Assembly (NCBI GenBank): GCA_965203565.1
Contig: OZ241896.1
Span: 3,348,001-3,412,000 of the forward strand
Reading direction: 5' to 3'
Source of the DNA: JAAXGX01 sp965203565
Lineage (GTDB): Bacteria > Acidobacteriota > Vicinamibacteria > Vicinamibacterales > UBA8438
Length of the DNA stretch: 64,000 nt
The number at the start of each line of letters is the position of its first letter. Position 1 is the stretch's first letter. Both the position numbers and the translations under genes were made by a program. The notes below the pieces were generated by a model, which was not told the origin of the DNA, ran no database searches, and worked only from the letters and a program-made list of their open reading frames with translations. Shown in pieces: positions 35,755-44,993 of the stretch.

Positions 35755-37712
35755 GGCCGCCGCTCCCGGCCGCCGGATTCCGCGCCCGGCTCCGCCCCCT
35801 GCGCCAGGAACCGCCGCACCTCCTCGACGTCGTGCGTGACCGGGGCCGGCGGCAGGCTGGCCAGGAACCGCGGCCCGTACCCCTTCGTGCGGACCCGCGC
35901 GTCGAACAGCGCCAGCACGCCGCGGTCCCGCCGGCGCCGGATCAGGCGGCCGAACCCCTGGAGCAGCGTCAGGATCGCCAGCGGCATCTGGTAGTCGGCG
36001 AACGCGCTGCCGCCGGCGGCTTCGATCGCCTCCATCCGGGCGGCGGTGATCGGGTCGGAGATAGAGGCGAACGGCAGCTTGTCGATGACGACGCAGCTCA
36101 GCGCCTCGCCCGCCACGTCGACCCCCTGCCAGAAGCTGGAGGTCGCCAGGAGGACCGCTCCGGGGGTGGCGCGGAACTCGCGCAGCAGCACGGTGCGCGG
36201 CGCGGAGCCCTGCACGAGCAGGGGGTACGGCGTCGCCTCCTCCAGCCGGCGGTGGACGTCCCGCAGGTTGGCGTAGCTGGTGAACAGGACGAACGCCCGG
36301 CCTGCGGTGGCGCGGAGCAGATCGGCCAGCTCGCGCGCCACGGCGGCCGTGAACTGCCCGCTCCGGGGGTCCGGCATCCGCCGGGGGAGGAACAGCATCG
36401 CCTGCTCCGCATAGTCGAACTCCGACGGCAGCCGGATCTCGAACGCGTCGACGATGCCGAGCCGCCCGCGGACGTAGTCGAACGCGCCGTCCACGGTCAG
36501 CGTCGCCGACGTCAGGATGGCGGCGTCGCTCCGTTCGAGGATCTGCGAGGCGACGACGCCCGATACGTCGATCGGCGCGGCGCGCAGGAAGACGCCCTTC
36601 CCGCGCCGCTCCAGGAAGTAGACGTAGTCGGGGTCGGCGGCGTCGATCAGGAAGGCGGTCTGGTCGCGCAGCTCGCCCGCACGCCGCGCCAGCGCCGTCA
36701 GGTCTTCCGACGCGCCGCCGAGTGCGGACAGGCCGCGTTCGAGATCGGCGAGGCTCCGCAGGAGACGCCGGCCCGCGTCGGCGGCCGGCGCGAGCTTCTC
36801 GCCGTTCACCCGGGTCCGGTCCGCGCCGGCGCCTGCGAGCGCCAGCAGGTTGAACAGCGCCCGGCCGTCCTCGTGCGCGCGGCCGAGCAGGCCGCGCACG
36901 TCCTCCGCGGCGCCGGCGCCGACCGCCCCGTCCGCGCCGAGGAGCCGGAGCCCGTCCCGGACGAGGTCGTCCAGCCGGCGGTTGCTGACCGAGACGCCGA
37001 AGTACTGCGTCGCCACGTCCTCGAGCTGGTGCGCTTCGTCGATCACGGTGCAGGCGCACGACGGGATCACCTCGCCGTACGCGCTCCGCCGGACGGCGGC
37101 GTCGGCGCAGAGCAGGTGGTGGTTGACGATGACGAGGTCGGCTTCGCTCGCCTGCCGCCGCATCCGGGTGATGAAGCAGTCGTCGTACCGCGGGCACTCC
37201 GCGCCGATGCAGTTCTCCGACGTGGCGGCGATCTCGCCCCAGAGCGGGAAGTCGTCGGGCAGGTCCTCGATCTCCGCGCGGTCTCCCGTCTCGGTCTGCC
37301 CGGCCCACTCCCGGAGCAGGTCGAGATGCGGCGCGCCGGCCGGTTCGAGCAGGCCGCCGTCCTGCCCGAGCGCCTCGAATCGGTGGAGGCAGAGGTAGTT
37401 GCCGCGCCCCTTCATGTACGCGGCGGTGAACGGTACGCCGAGCGCGTCGCGGAGCGCCGGGAGGTCCTTGTAGTAGATCTGGTCCTGCAGGTTCTTCGTG
37501 CCGGTCGAGACCAGCACGCGCCGGCCGGAGAGGATGGCGGGCGTCAGGTACGCGAACGTCTTGCCGGCGCCGGTGCCCGCTTCGACGAGCAGCACGCCGC
37601 CGGCGGCGAGCACGTCGCCCGCCGCCGCCGCCATCTCGCGCTGGCCCGGACGCGGCTCGAACGCCGGGAGCGCGCGCGCAAGCGGACCCTCGTCGGCGAA
37701 CGCGTCGGCCAC
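35751..37712 (-). CDS. dinG: ATP-dependent DNA helicase DinG/XPD-like
   Basis: Superfamily 2 helicase of about 653 residues, probably with an Fe-S cluster. It shows PRPGQREM, Walker A VEAGTGAGKTFAYLTP, the motif Ia region STGTKNLQDQIY, cysteines in GNYLCLHRF, SENCIGAECPRYDDCF and the DEAH box VIDEAHQLED. Later motifs include TSATLTVDGAFDYVRGRLG, LFTSYANLRDVHRRL, FWQGVDVAGEAL and LQGFGRLIRRRRDRG (motif VI). Start is uncertain: GTG 37712 is chosen, but a CTG at 37745 overlapping the glyA stop is possible. Confidence 0.9.
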   Translation of the reverse strand: MADAFADEGPLARALPAFEPRPGQREMAAAAGDVLAAGGVLLVEAGTGAGKTFAYLTPAILSGRRVLVSTGTKNLQDQIYYKDLPALRDALGVPFTAAYMKGRGNYLCLHRFEALGQDGGLLEPAGAPHLDLLREWAGQTETGDRAEIEDLPDDFPLWGEIAATSENCIGAECPRYDDCFITRMRRQASEADLVIVNHHLLCADAAVRRSAYGEVIPSCACTVIDEAHQLEDVATQYFGVSVSNRRLDDLVRDGLRLLGADGAVGAGAAEDVRGLLGRAHEDGRALFNLLALAGAGADRTRVNGEKLAPAADAGRRLLRSLADLERGLSALGGASEDLTALARRAGELRDQTAFLIDAADPDYVYFLERRGKGVFLRAAPIDVSGVVASQILERSDAAILTSATLTVDGAFDYVRGRLGIVDAFEIRLPSEFDYAEQAMLFLPRRMPDPRSGQFTAAVARELADLLRATAGRAFVLFTSYANLRDVHRRLEEATPYPLLVQGSAPRTVLLREFRATPGAVLLATSSFWQGVDVAGEALSCVVIDKLPFASISDPITAARMEAIEAAGGSAFADYQMPLAILTLLQGFGRLIRRRRDRGVLALFDARVRTKGYGPRFLASLPPAPVTHDVEEVRRFLAQGAEPGAESGGRERRP

Positions 37713-37741
37713 CCGCGCGCCGAGCGTATCGAGATCCGGGT

Positions 37742-39025
37742 TCAGCGCGCCGGCTCGGGGTACAGGGGAAACCTCCGGCACAGCTCCTCGACTTCGGCGC
37801 GCACCAGGGCGGCGGCCCGTTCGTCCTCGGGGGAGGCCAGCACCCGGCCGATCAGCTCGCCGATCCGGTCCATCTCGATCTCGCCCATGCCGCGGGTGGT
37901 GAGCGCCGGCGTTCCCAGGCGGATTCCGCTCGCCACCATCGGCGGCTTCTCGTCGAACGGAATCGTGTTCTTGTTCACCGTGATCCCGGCGCGGCCGAGC
38001 GCCGCTTCGGCCAGCTTGCCGGTCAGTCCCCGCGAGACGACGTCGACCAGGACCAGGTGGTTGTCGGTTCCCCCGCTGACCAGCCGGAAGCCGACGGCCG
38101 CGAGCGCCGCCGCCAGACGCCCGGCGTTCGCCACCACCCGCCGCTGGTAGTCGGCGAACGCCGGCTCGGACGCCTCCTTGAAGCAGACCGCCTTGGCCGC
38201 GACGACGTGCATCAGCGGTCCGCCCTGCACGCCCGGGAAGAGCGCCCGGTTCACGCTCTTCGCATGGGTCTCGCGGCAGAGCACCATGCCGCCGCGCGGT
38301 CCCCGGAGCGTCTTGTGGGTGGTGGTGGTGACGACGTCGGAGTGCGGCACGGGACTCGGGTGCGCGCCGGCCGCGACCAGTCCCGCGACGTGCGCCATGT
38401 CGGTGACCATCGCGGCGCCGACCTCCCGCGCGGTCTCGCCGATCCGCGCGAAGTCGATCGTCCGCGGGTAGGCGCTCGCCCCGACCATGATCATCCGCGG
38501 CCGGCGCTCCCGGGCCAGCCGGTCGAGCTGGTCGTAGTCGATCCGCTCGTCGTCCCTCCGCACGCCGTACGGCACGACGTCGTAGAGCTGCCCGGAGAAG
38601 TTCAGCGGGTGGCCGTGCGTCAGGTGGCCGCCGTGCGCGAGGTCCATCCCCAGGACGGCGTCGCCCGGCTTCAGCAGCGCGAAGTACGCCGCCATGTTCG
38701 CCTGGGCGCCCGAGTGCGGCTGGACGTTGGCGTGTTCGGCGCCGAACAGCGCCTTCGCGCGGTCGATCGCGAGAGTCTCCGCCGCGTCGACGCACTCGCA
38801 GCCGCCGTAGTACCGGCGGCCGGGATACCCTTCGGCGTACTTGTTCGTCAGCACCGACCCCGCCGCCTCGAGCACCGCCGCGCTGACGAAGTTCTCGGAC
38901 GCGATCAGCTCCAGGCCGGTGTTCTGGCGGCGGATCTCCGCGCGGATCGCCTGCGCGATCTCGCCGTCGACTTCGGCGACTCCCTGCCGGCGGTCCGCGG
39001 CCGCGGCTTCCGGCGTGCTCGTCAT
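37742..39025 (-). CDS. glyA: Serine hydroxymethyltransferase
   Basis: PLP enzyme interconverting serine and glycine with tetrahydrofolate, supplying one-carbon units. The 427-residue protein starts MTSTPEAAAADRRQGVAEVD and shows LELIASENFVSAAVLEA, NKYAEGYPGRRYYGGCE, MDLAHGGHLTHG, the PLP lysine in VTTTTHKTLRGPRGGMVLC and a late SGIRLGTPALTTRGM. ATG 39025 overlaps the rpiB stop. A frame extends upstream across rpiB but that reading is a shadow. Confidence 0.96.
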   Translation of the reverse strand: MTSTPEAAAADRRQGVAEVDGEIAQAIRAEIRRQNTGLELIASENFVSAAVLEAAGSVLTNKYAEGYPGRRYYGGCECVDAAETLAIDRAKALFGAEHANVQPHSGAQANMAAYFALLKPGDAVLGMDLAHGGHLTHGHPLNFSGQLYDVVPYGVRRDDERIDYDQLDRLARERRPRMIMVGASAYPRTIDFARIGETAREVGAAMVTDMAHVAGLVAAGAHPSPVPHSDVVTTTTHKTLRGPRGGMVLCRETHAKSVNRALFPGVQGGPLMHVVAAKAVCFKEASEPAFADYQRRVVANAGRLAAALAAVGFRLVSGGTDNHLVLVDVVSRGLTGKLAEAALGRAGITVNKNTIPFDEKPPMVASGIRLGTPALTTRGMGEIEMDRIGELIGRVLASPEDERAAALVRAEVEELCRRFPLYPEPAR

Positions 39026-39540
39026 CGAACGCTCTCGGGGACGGGAGCGCCTGCGGAGGTCCTCCCGCGGACCGCTGCGGTCTCCTCCGCCGGTGCGAGG
39101 CGATCCTGCTCGGCGGCGGCGATCTTGTCGACCCGGCGCTGGTGGCGTCCGCCGTCGAACGGCGTCGTCAGGAAGGCGTCGACGACGTCGAGCGCGTCGT
39201 CGACCGAGAGGCTGCGCGCGCCCAGCGCCAGCACGTTGACGTCGTTGTGCCGGCGCGCCAGCCGCGCCGCGGCGGCGGTGGCCACCGCCGCCGCCCGGAT
39301 TCCCCGCACCTTGTTCGCGGCGATCGCCATCCCGACGCCGCTGCCGCAGATCAGGATGCCGCGGCGGCACGCGCCGGAGGCGACCCGCCGCGCCACGCCG
39401 AGCGCGTAGTCGGGGTAGTCGACCGAGTCGTCGGTCTCCGGTCCGAGGTCTTCGAATGCGAGGCTGCGCCGGTCGAGCAGCCGCCGGACGTGCGCCTTGA
39501 GTCCGACGCCGGCGTGGTCGGCGCCCAACGCGATCCGCAT
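39022..39540 (-). CDS. rpiB: Ribose 5-phosphate isomerase B
   Basis: Interconverts ribose 5-phosphate and ribulose 5-phosphate. The 172-residue protein has MRIALGADHAGVGLKAHVRR, the SVDYPDYALGVARRV segment and the catalytic ICGSGVGMAIAANKVRGIRA loop with Cys. Its body is about 145 residues and the C-terminal tail is longer than usual. It is the first gene of a tightly packed minus-strand series (glyA, dinG, TPR, yggS, restriction enzyme). The association rpiB-glyA is frequent in bacteria. Confidence 0.93.
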   Translation of the reverse strand: MRIALGADHAGVGLKAHVRRLLDRRSLAFEDLGPETDDSVDYPDYALGVARRVASGACRRGILICGSGVGMAIAANKVRGIRAAAVATAAAARLARRHNDVNVLALGARSLSVDDALDVVDAFLTTPFDGGRHQRRVDKIAAAEQDRLAPAEETAAVRGRTSAGAPVPESVR

Positions 39541-39606
39541 GGCCGGATTCTACCGGAAGAGGGCGCCGCCGCGCGGCGGGCGCGCGGCGGGCGCGCGGCG
39601 GGCGCG

Positions 39607-39615
39607 TGCTATATT
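39607..39615 (+). promoter_or_regulatory. Probable extended -10 promoter for thiC
   Basis: TGCTATATT lies 35 bases before the thiC ATG and is identical to the element at 25568. The short leader carries GGGAAGGAG as ribosome-binding site. The leader is too short to hold a thiamine pyrophosphate riboswitch and no THI-box core was seen. Confidence 0.5.
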
Positions 39616-39650
39616 CTGTGCGCATTCCCTCACGGGGAAGGAGCCGCGCC

Positions 39651-41380
<1,730 letters not shown>

Positions 41381-41384
<4 letters not shown>

Positions 41385-43462
41385 CTGCCGTCAAAGCCAT
41401 GACCGGCCTCCGTCCCGCCGCCGCCGTTCTGCTGCTCGCCCTGGCGCCGGCGCCGCCCGCGTCCGCCGAGGTCACCCGGATCCGGATTGACTCGCGCGAG
41501 CCGTTCGCCGAGGACGTGGCCGGCAGGATCGGGCCGTACGAGCGGCTGCGCGGACGGGTCGTCTACGCGCTCGACCCCGGACACGACGCGAACCGCGGCA
41601 TCGTCGATCTGGCGGCGGCGGCGCCGAACGAGGACGGGCGGGTCGAGTTCTACGCCGACCTTGAAATCATCGTCCCGGCCGACCGGCGCCGGGCGCAGCC
41701 GACGGTCCTGTACGTCGTCAACAACCGGGGGCGCCGGACGTGGGGCGGCGACCCGTTCCTGCTCGGCCGCGGGTACGTCACGGTCTCGAGCGGGTGGATT
41801 GCGGAGGTTCCGTTCGCGCCGGGACTGCTGCGGCTGGAGGCGCCGATCGCCAACGACGACGACGGGGTGAACGTGGTCGGGACGGTGCGGGCCGAGTTCG
41901 TGACCGACCGGCCGGCGGGCCGCCTGCCGATCTCCAACCAGCTCAGTTACGAACCGGTCGCCAGCCGGGTGGCGGACGCGACGTTGAGCCGGCGCTGGCG
42001 GGAACGGGACGCCCCGCAGCCGATCGCGCGCGACCGGTGGCGCCTGGCGGTCGCGCCGGGACCGGGGCCGCGCGAGGAAGGGAGCGGCCTGGTCGAGGTG
42101 CAGGCCGAGCTCGACGGCGGGTTCGAGCCGGGAGTGATCTACGAGCTGATCTACGACGCGCGGGGTTCGGTAGTGCAGGGGGCCGGCTTCGCCGCCATCC
42201 GCGACCTCGTCTCGTTCCTCAAGCACGACGCGTCGGCGATGAACCCGCTGCGCGGCGCGGACGGACGCCCGCTGGCCGAGCGGGTCATCGCCCAGGGGCT
42301 GTCGCAGAGCGGCCGGGCGATCCGGACGTTCCTCCACGAGGGGTTCAACGCCGACGAGCAGGGGCGTCAGGTGTTCGACGGCGTGATGCCGACCATCGCC
42401 GGCGGCGGCCAGGGGTTCTTCAACCACCGCTTCGCGTCGCCGACCCGCACGAACACGCAGCACAGCGGACATCTCTATCCCGCCGACGTCTTCCCATTCA
42501 CCTACGGGGACGAGACCGATCCGTTCACCGGCCGGCGCGACGGCATCCTGCGCCGGGCGCGGGCGGACGGCGTCGTCCCCAAGGTGATGCATCTCGACAG
42601 CGCCTCGGAGTACTGGCACCGCAGCGGCTCGCTGGTGGTGACCGATCCGCTCGGGGAGCGCGACAGCACGCTCCCGCCCGAAGTGCGGGTGTACGTGTTC
42701 GGCGGGACGCAGCACAGCCCCGCCTCCGGGCCGGCCGGCCGCGGGCAGCTTCCGCCGAGCCCCACGGACTACCGGCCGTTCCAGGAGGCGCTGCTGCTGG
42801 CGCTGGACCGCTGGATCGCGAACGGGGAGCCGCCGCCGCCCAGCGTGCGCCCGCGGATAGCCGACGGTACGCTGGTCGGATGGCGGGCCGGCCAGGCCGG
42901 CTGGACGCCGCTTCCGGGCGTCCGCTACCCGGCCGTCATCCAGCAGCCCGAACTCCTCGACTACGGGCCGTCGTTCCGGGAGCGCCGCCGCATCGACCGC
43001 CACCCGCCGGTCCGCACCGGGAAGGAGTACCGGGTGCTCGTGCCCGCCCTCGATCAGGACAACAACGAACGGGGGCTTCTGAACATGCCGTCGGTCGCCG
43101 CGCCGGTGGCGACGTTCACCGGCTGGAACCTCAGGAGTCCGGAGATCGGCGCCCCCGACGAGCTGCTGCGGCTGACCGGCGGCTACGTCCCGTTTCCGCG
43201 GACCGCGGCGGCGCGCGCGGCGGCGGGCGACCCGCGCCGGGCGGTCACGGAGCGGTACCGGGACTTCGACGACTACCTCGCGCGGTATCGGGCGGCGGCC
43301 GACGCGCTCGTGTCGAAAGGCTACCTGCTGCCCGAACACCTGCCGGGGCTGGAGGAGCTGGCGCGGTCGCACCGGCCGTTGTTCGAGGAACAGGATCTGC
43401 GCAGCGCTCGCGAACGTGAACGCAGCGCTGAAGCGCTGCAGCAACACACGCCGGATGGATGA
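41381..43462 (+). CDS. Secreted alpha/beta hydrolase domain protein (Abhydrolase_10-like)
   Basis: A large exported protein of 693 residues from GTG 41381 (ATG 41399 is an alternative) with a signal segment AAAVLLLALAPAPPASAEVT. The N-terminal half is beta-rich (ILDSREPFAEDV-like, VVYALDPGHDANRGIVDLAA). A putative nucleophile lies in AQGLSQSGRAIRTFLHEG (GLSQSG) and a later VFGGTQHSPAS holds a possible histidine. This matches alpha/beta hydrolase domain proteins seen in soil and marine bacteria that are annotated without substrate. It overlaps the thiC stop, but a shared function is not expected. Confidence 0.78.
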
Positions 43463-43468
43463 GGCTGT

Positions 43469-43615
43469 ATGGACAAAGAGATGACAGGGCAGGAAGGCGC
43501 CGGTTCGACGGACCGGCGCTCTGAACGCAAGGAGAACATCCGCGGCGCGCTCGGGCTCGCCTTCGTGGTGTTCGCGGCGCTGGCGCAGGTCTTCGACGCC
43601 TGCGTCCTGCGCTGA
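43469..43615 (+). CDS. Small putative membrane protein
   Basis: A 48-codon frame, MDKEMTGQEGAGSTDRRSER followed by one hydrophobic segment (ALGLAFVVFAALAQVF). A weak GAGG precedes the ATG. It begins 7 bases after the hydrolase stop and ends exactly in the 4-base target duplication of a mobile element, so the original end may have been altered. No family recognised. Confidence 0.4.
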   Translation: MDKEMTGQEGAGSTDRRSERKENIRGALGLAFVVFAALAQVFDACVLR

Positions 43616-43774
43616 CAGCCCGTGGCGAAAGTCCCCGCTGCATTCGAGCGGCGATGCATCCCGCCTGACGGCGTTGTTCGTCGGTTGCGTATGCCCAATA
43701 TGCGCCCTCCTCACGCCTTGTCAGGCGGGCGCCTCACCGCTCTCGGTGCGACGCGGGGATTCCACCACGGGCTG
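43616..43774 (+). mobile_element. MITE-like 159-bp element, full copy with CTGA duplication
   Basis: A complete copy bounded by CAGCCCGTGG and CCACGGGCTG and flanked by CTGA at 43612-43615 and 43775-43778. The ends pair over about 20 bases with mismatches (CGAAAGTCCCCGC against TGGAATCCCCGC on the other strand). The inside is also partly self-complementary (GCCTGAC with GTCAGGC). No transposase is encoded. Copies of opposite orientation occur at 53461, 55836 and 61662. Confidence 0.88.
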
Positions 43775-43805
43775 CTGAGGAGAGCGCAACGGCCGGTGGC
43801 CGCCG

Positions 43806-44924
43806 TCAGATCAGCGTCTTCAGCAGCGTCAGCGCGGGCGCCGCGCGGACGCCGCCGGGGTTGACGTAATCCTTGACGCCGGCGGCCGAGATCTGCCAGG
43901 CGTCGCAGTCGGGGAACCGGACCTTGAAGTAGCGCAGGCCCTTGTCGACCGGGGCGTCGGCCCACTTGCATTCGACGCAGCGGACCGGCCGCCCGCGGTC
44001 GACGATCACGAAATCGACCTCGCGGCCGTCGGTGTCCCGGAAGTACCGCAGCTCCACGTCCTGTCCGTGCGCGTCCTGCCGGTACTGGACCCACTTCAGC
44101 AGGTGGCAGGCGACCAGGTTCTCGAACCGGGCGGCCTGGTCCGGGACGATGGACCAGTCCGCGTGATAGTGCTTCTGCTCCTTCCGGACCGCGCGGACGG
44201 CCGGCGCGCCGAACGGCGGCAGGCGGAAGATCGCGTGCAGCCGCTCGAACACCTGGAGCCAGGCCGCGGCGGTCTTGTGGCTGACCTGCAGATCCTCGCG
44301 GAGGGCGTTGATCGAGAGGGGTGAGCCGACCAGAGCCGGGAGGCGGAGCATGAGCAGCTCGAGCGCGCCGAGGTCCTGGACGCGCTCCAGGCTGACGACT
44401 TCCTCCCGGACCAGCAGCGTCCGGTAGTCGCGCGACCACCGGCGCGCCTCGACTTGCGACCCGCCGAAGAACGGTTCCGGGAAGCCGCCGAGCGTCAGCA
44501 GGTCCATGAGCTCGTCCGCCGACCCGAGACGGAGCTCGGCGGCCGACAGCGGATGCAGGCGCAGGAGATGGTGGCGGCCCTGCAGCGAGTCGCCGCCGAA
44601 GCGGTACGCCTCCAGCCGGCCGCTGCCGGTGACCAGCATGCGCGTGCCGCGCGGGCGTGAGTCGTACAGCCCCTTGAGGTAGTTGCGCCAGCCCCGATAC
44701 TTGTGGATCTCGTCGAAGACCCAGAGACTGGCTGGCGGCAGCTCGCGGCGCAGGATGCGCTCGCGGTCGGCGGCGGCGTCCCAGTTCAGGTAGCCGCGCC
44801 GGGCGCCGGGCAGCATCCGGGCCAGCGTCGTCTTGCCGACCTGCCGCGCCCCGGCCACGAAGACCATCTTCCGCGCGAGGTCACGCCTGACCTGGGCGTC
44901 AAGGTAGCGGCGGCGGCCGGCCAT
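43806..44924 (-). CDS. AAA ATPase with DUF4143 domain
   Basis: A 372-residue P-loop ATPase of the type with an N-terminal AAA domain and C-terminal DUF4143 (restriction-endonuclease-like fold). Walker A is VAGARQVGKTTLARMLPGAR, Walker B is LWVFDEIHKYRGW and a sensor-like LVTGSGRLEAYR follows. The C-terminal domain has FENLVACHLLKWV and the DGREVDFVIVDRGRPV then ECKWAD motif resembling D-ExK nuclease residues. These genes are common, mobile and of unknown function. The gene starts beside an AT-rich spacer. Confidence 0.9.
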   Translation of the reverse strand: MAGRRRYLDAQVRRDLARKMVFVAGARQVGKTTLARMLPGARRGYLNWDAAADRERILRRELPPASLWVFDEIHKYRGWRNYLKGLYDSRPRGTRMLVTGSGRLEAYRFGGDSLQGRHHLLRLHPLSAAELRLGSADELMDLLTLGGFPEPFFGGSQVEARRWSRDYRTLLVREEVVSLERVQDLGALELLMLRLPALVGSPLSINALREDLQVSHKTAAAWLQVFERLHAIFRLPPFGAPAVRAVRKEQKHYHADWSIVPDQAARFENLVACHLLKWVQYRQDAHGQDVELRYFRDTDGREVDFVIVDRGRPVRCVECKWADAPVDKGLRYFKVRFPDCDAWQISAAGVKDYVNPGGVRAAPALTLLKTLI

Positions 44925-44939
44925 GCCGCAAGGATATCA

Positions 44940-44993
44940 GTATTTTTCACTACAGGATAAATTACTCATGAGTATTTTGGAGAGGGGTATAAA
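44940..44993. promoter_or_regulatory. AT-rich spacer, likely promoter region
   Basis: About 55 bases between the DUF4143 gene start and the end of the CRTAC1 gene are unusually AT-rich for this genome, with TATTTTTCAC, ATAAATTACTC and TATAAAT. It probably holds the promoter of the DUF4143 gene on the minus strand. Low base composition also fits recent acquisition. Confidence 0.35.

Noticed and set aside
39541..39650. TPP riboswitch before thiC
   Set aside because: Looked for a THI-box core and a long leader; neither is present.
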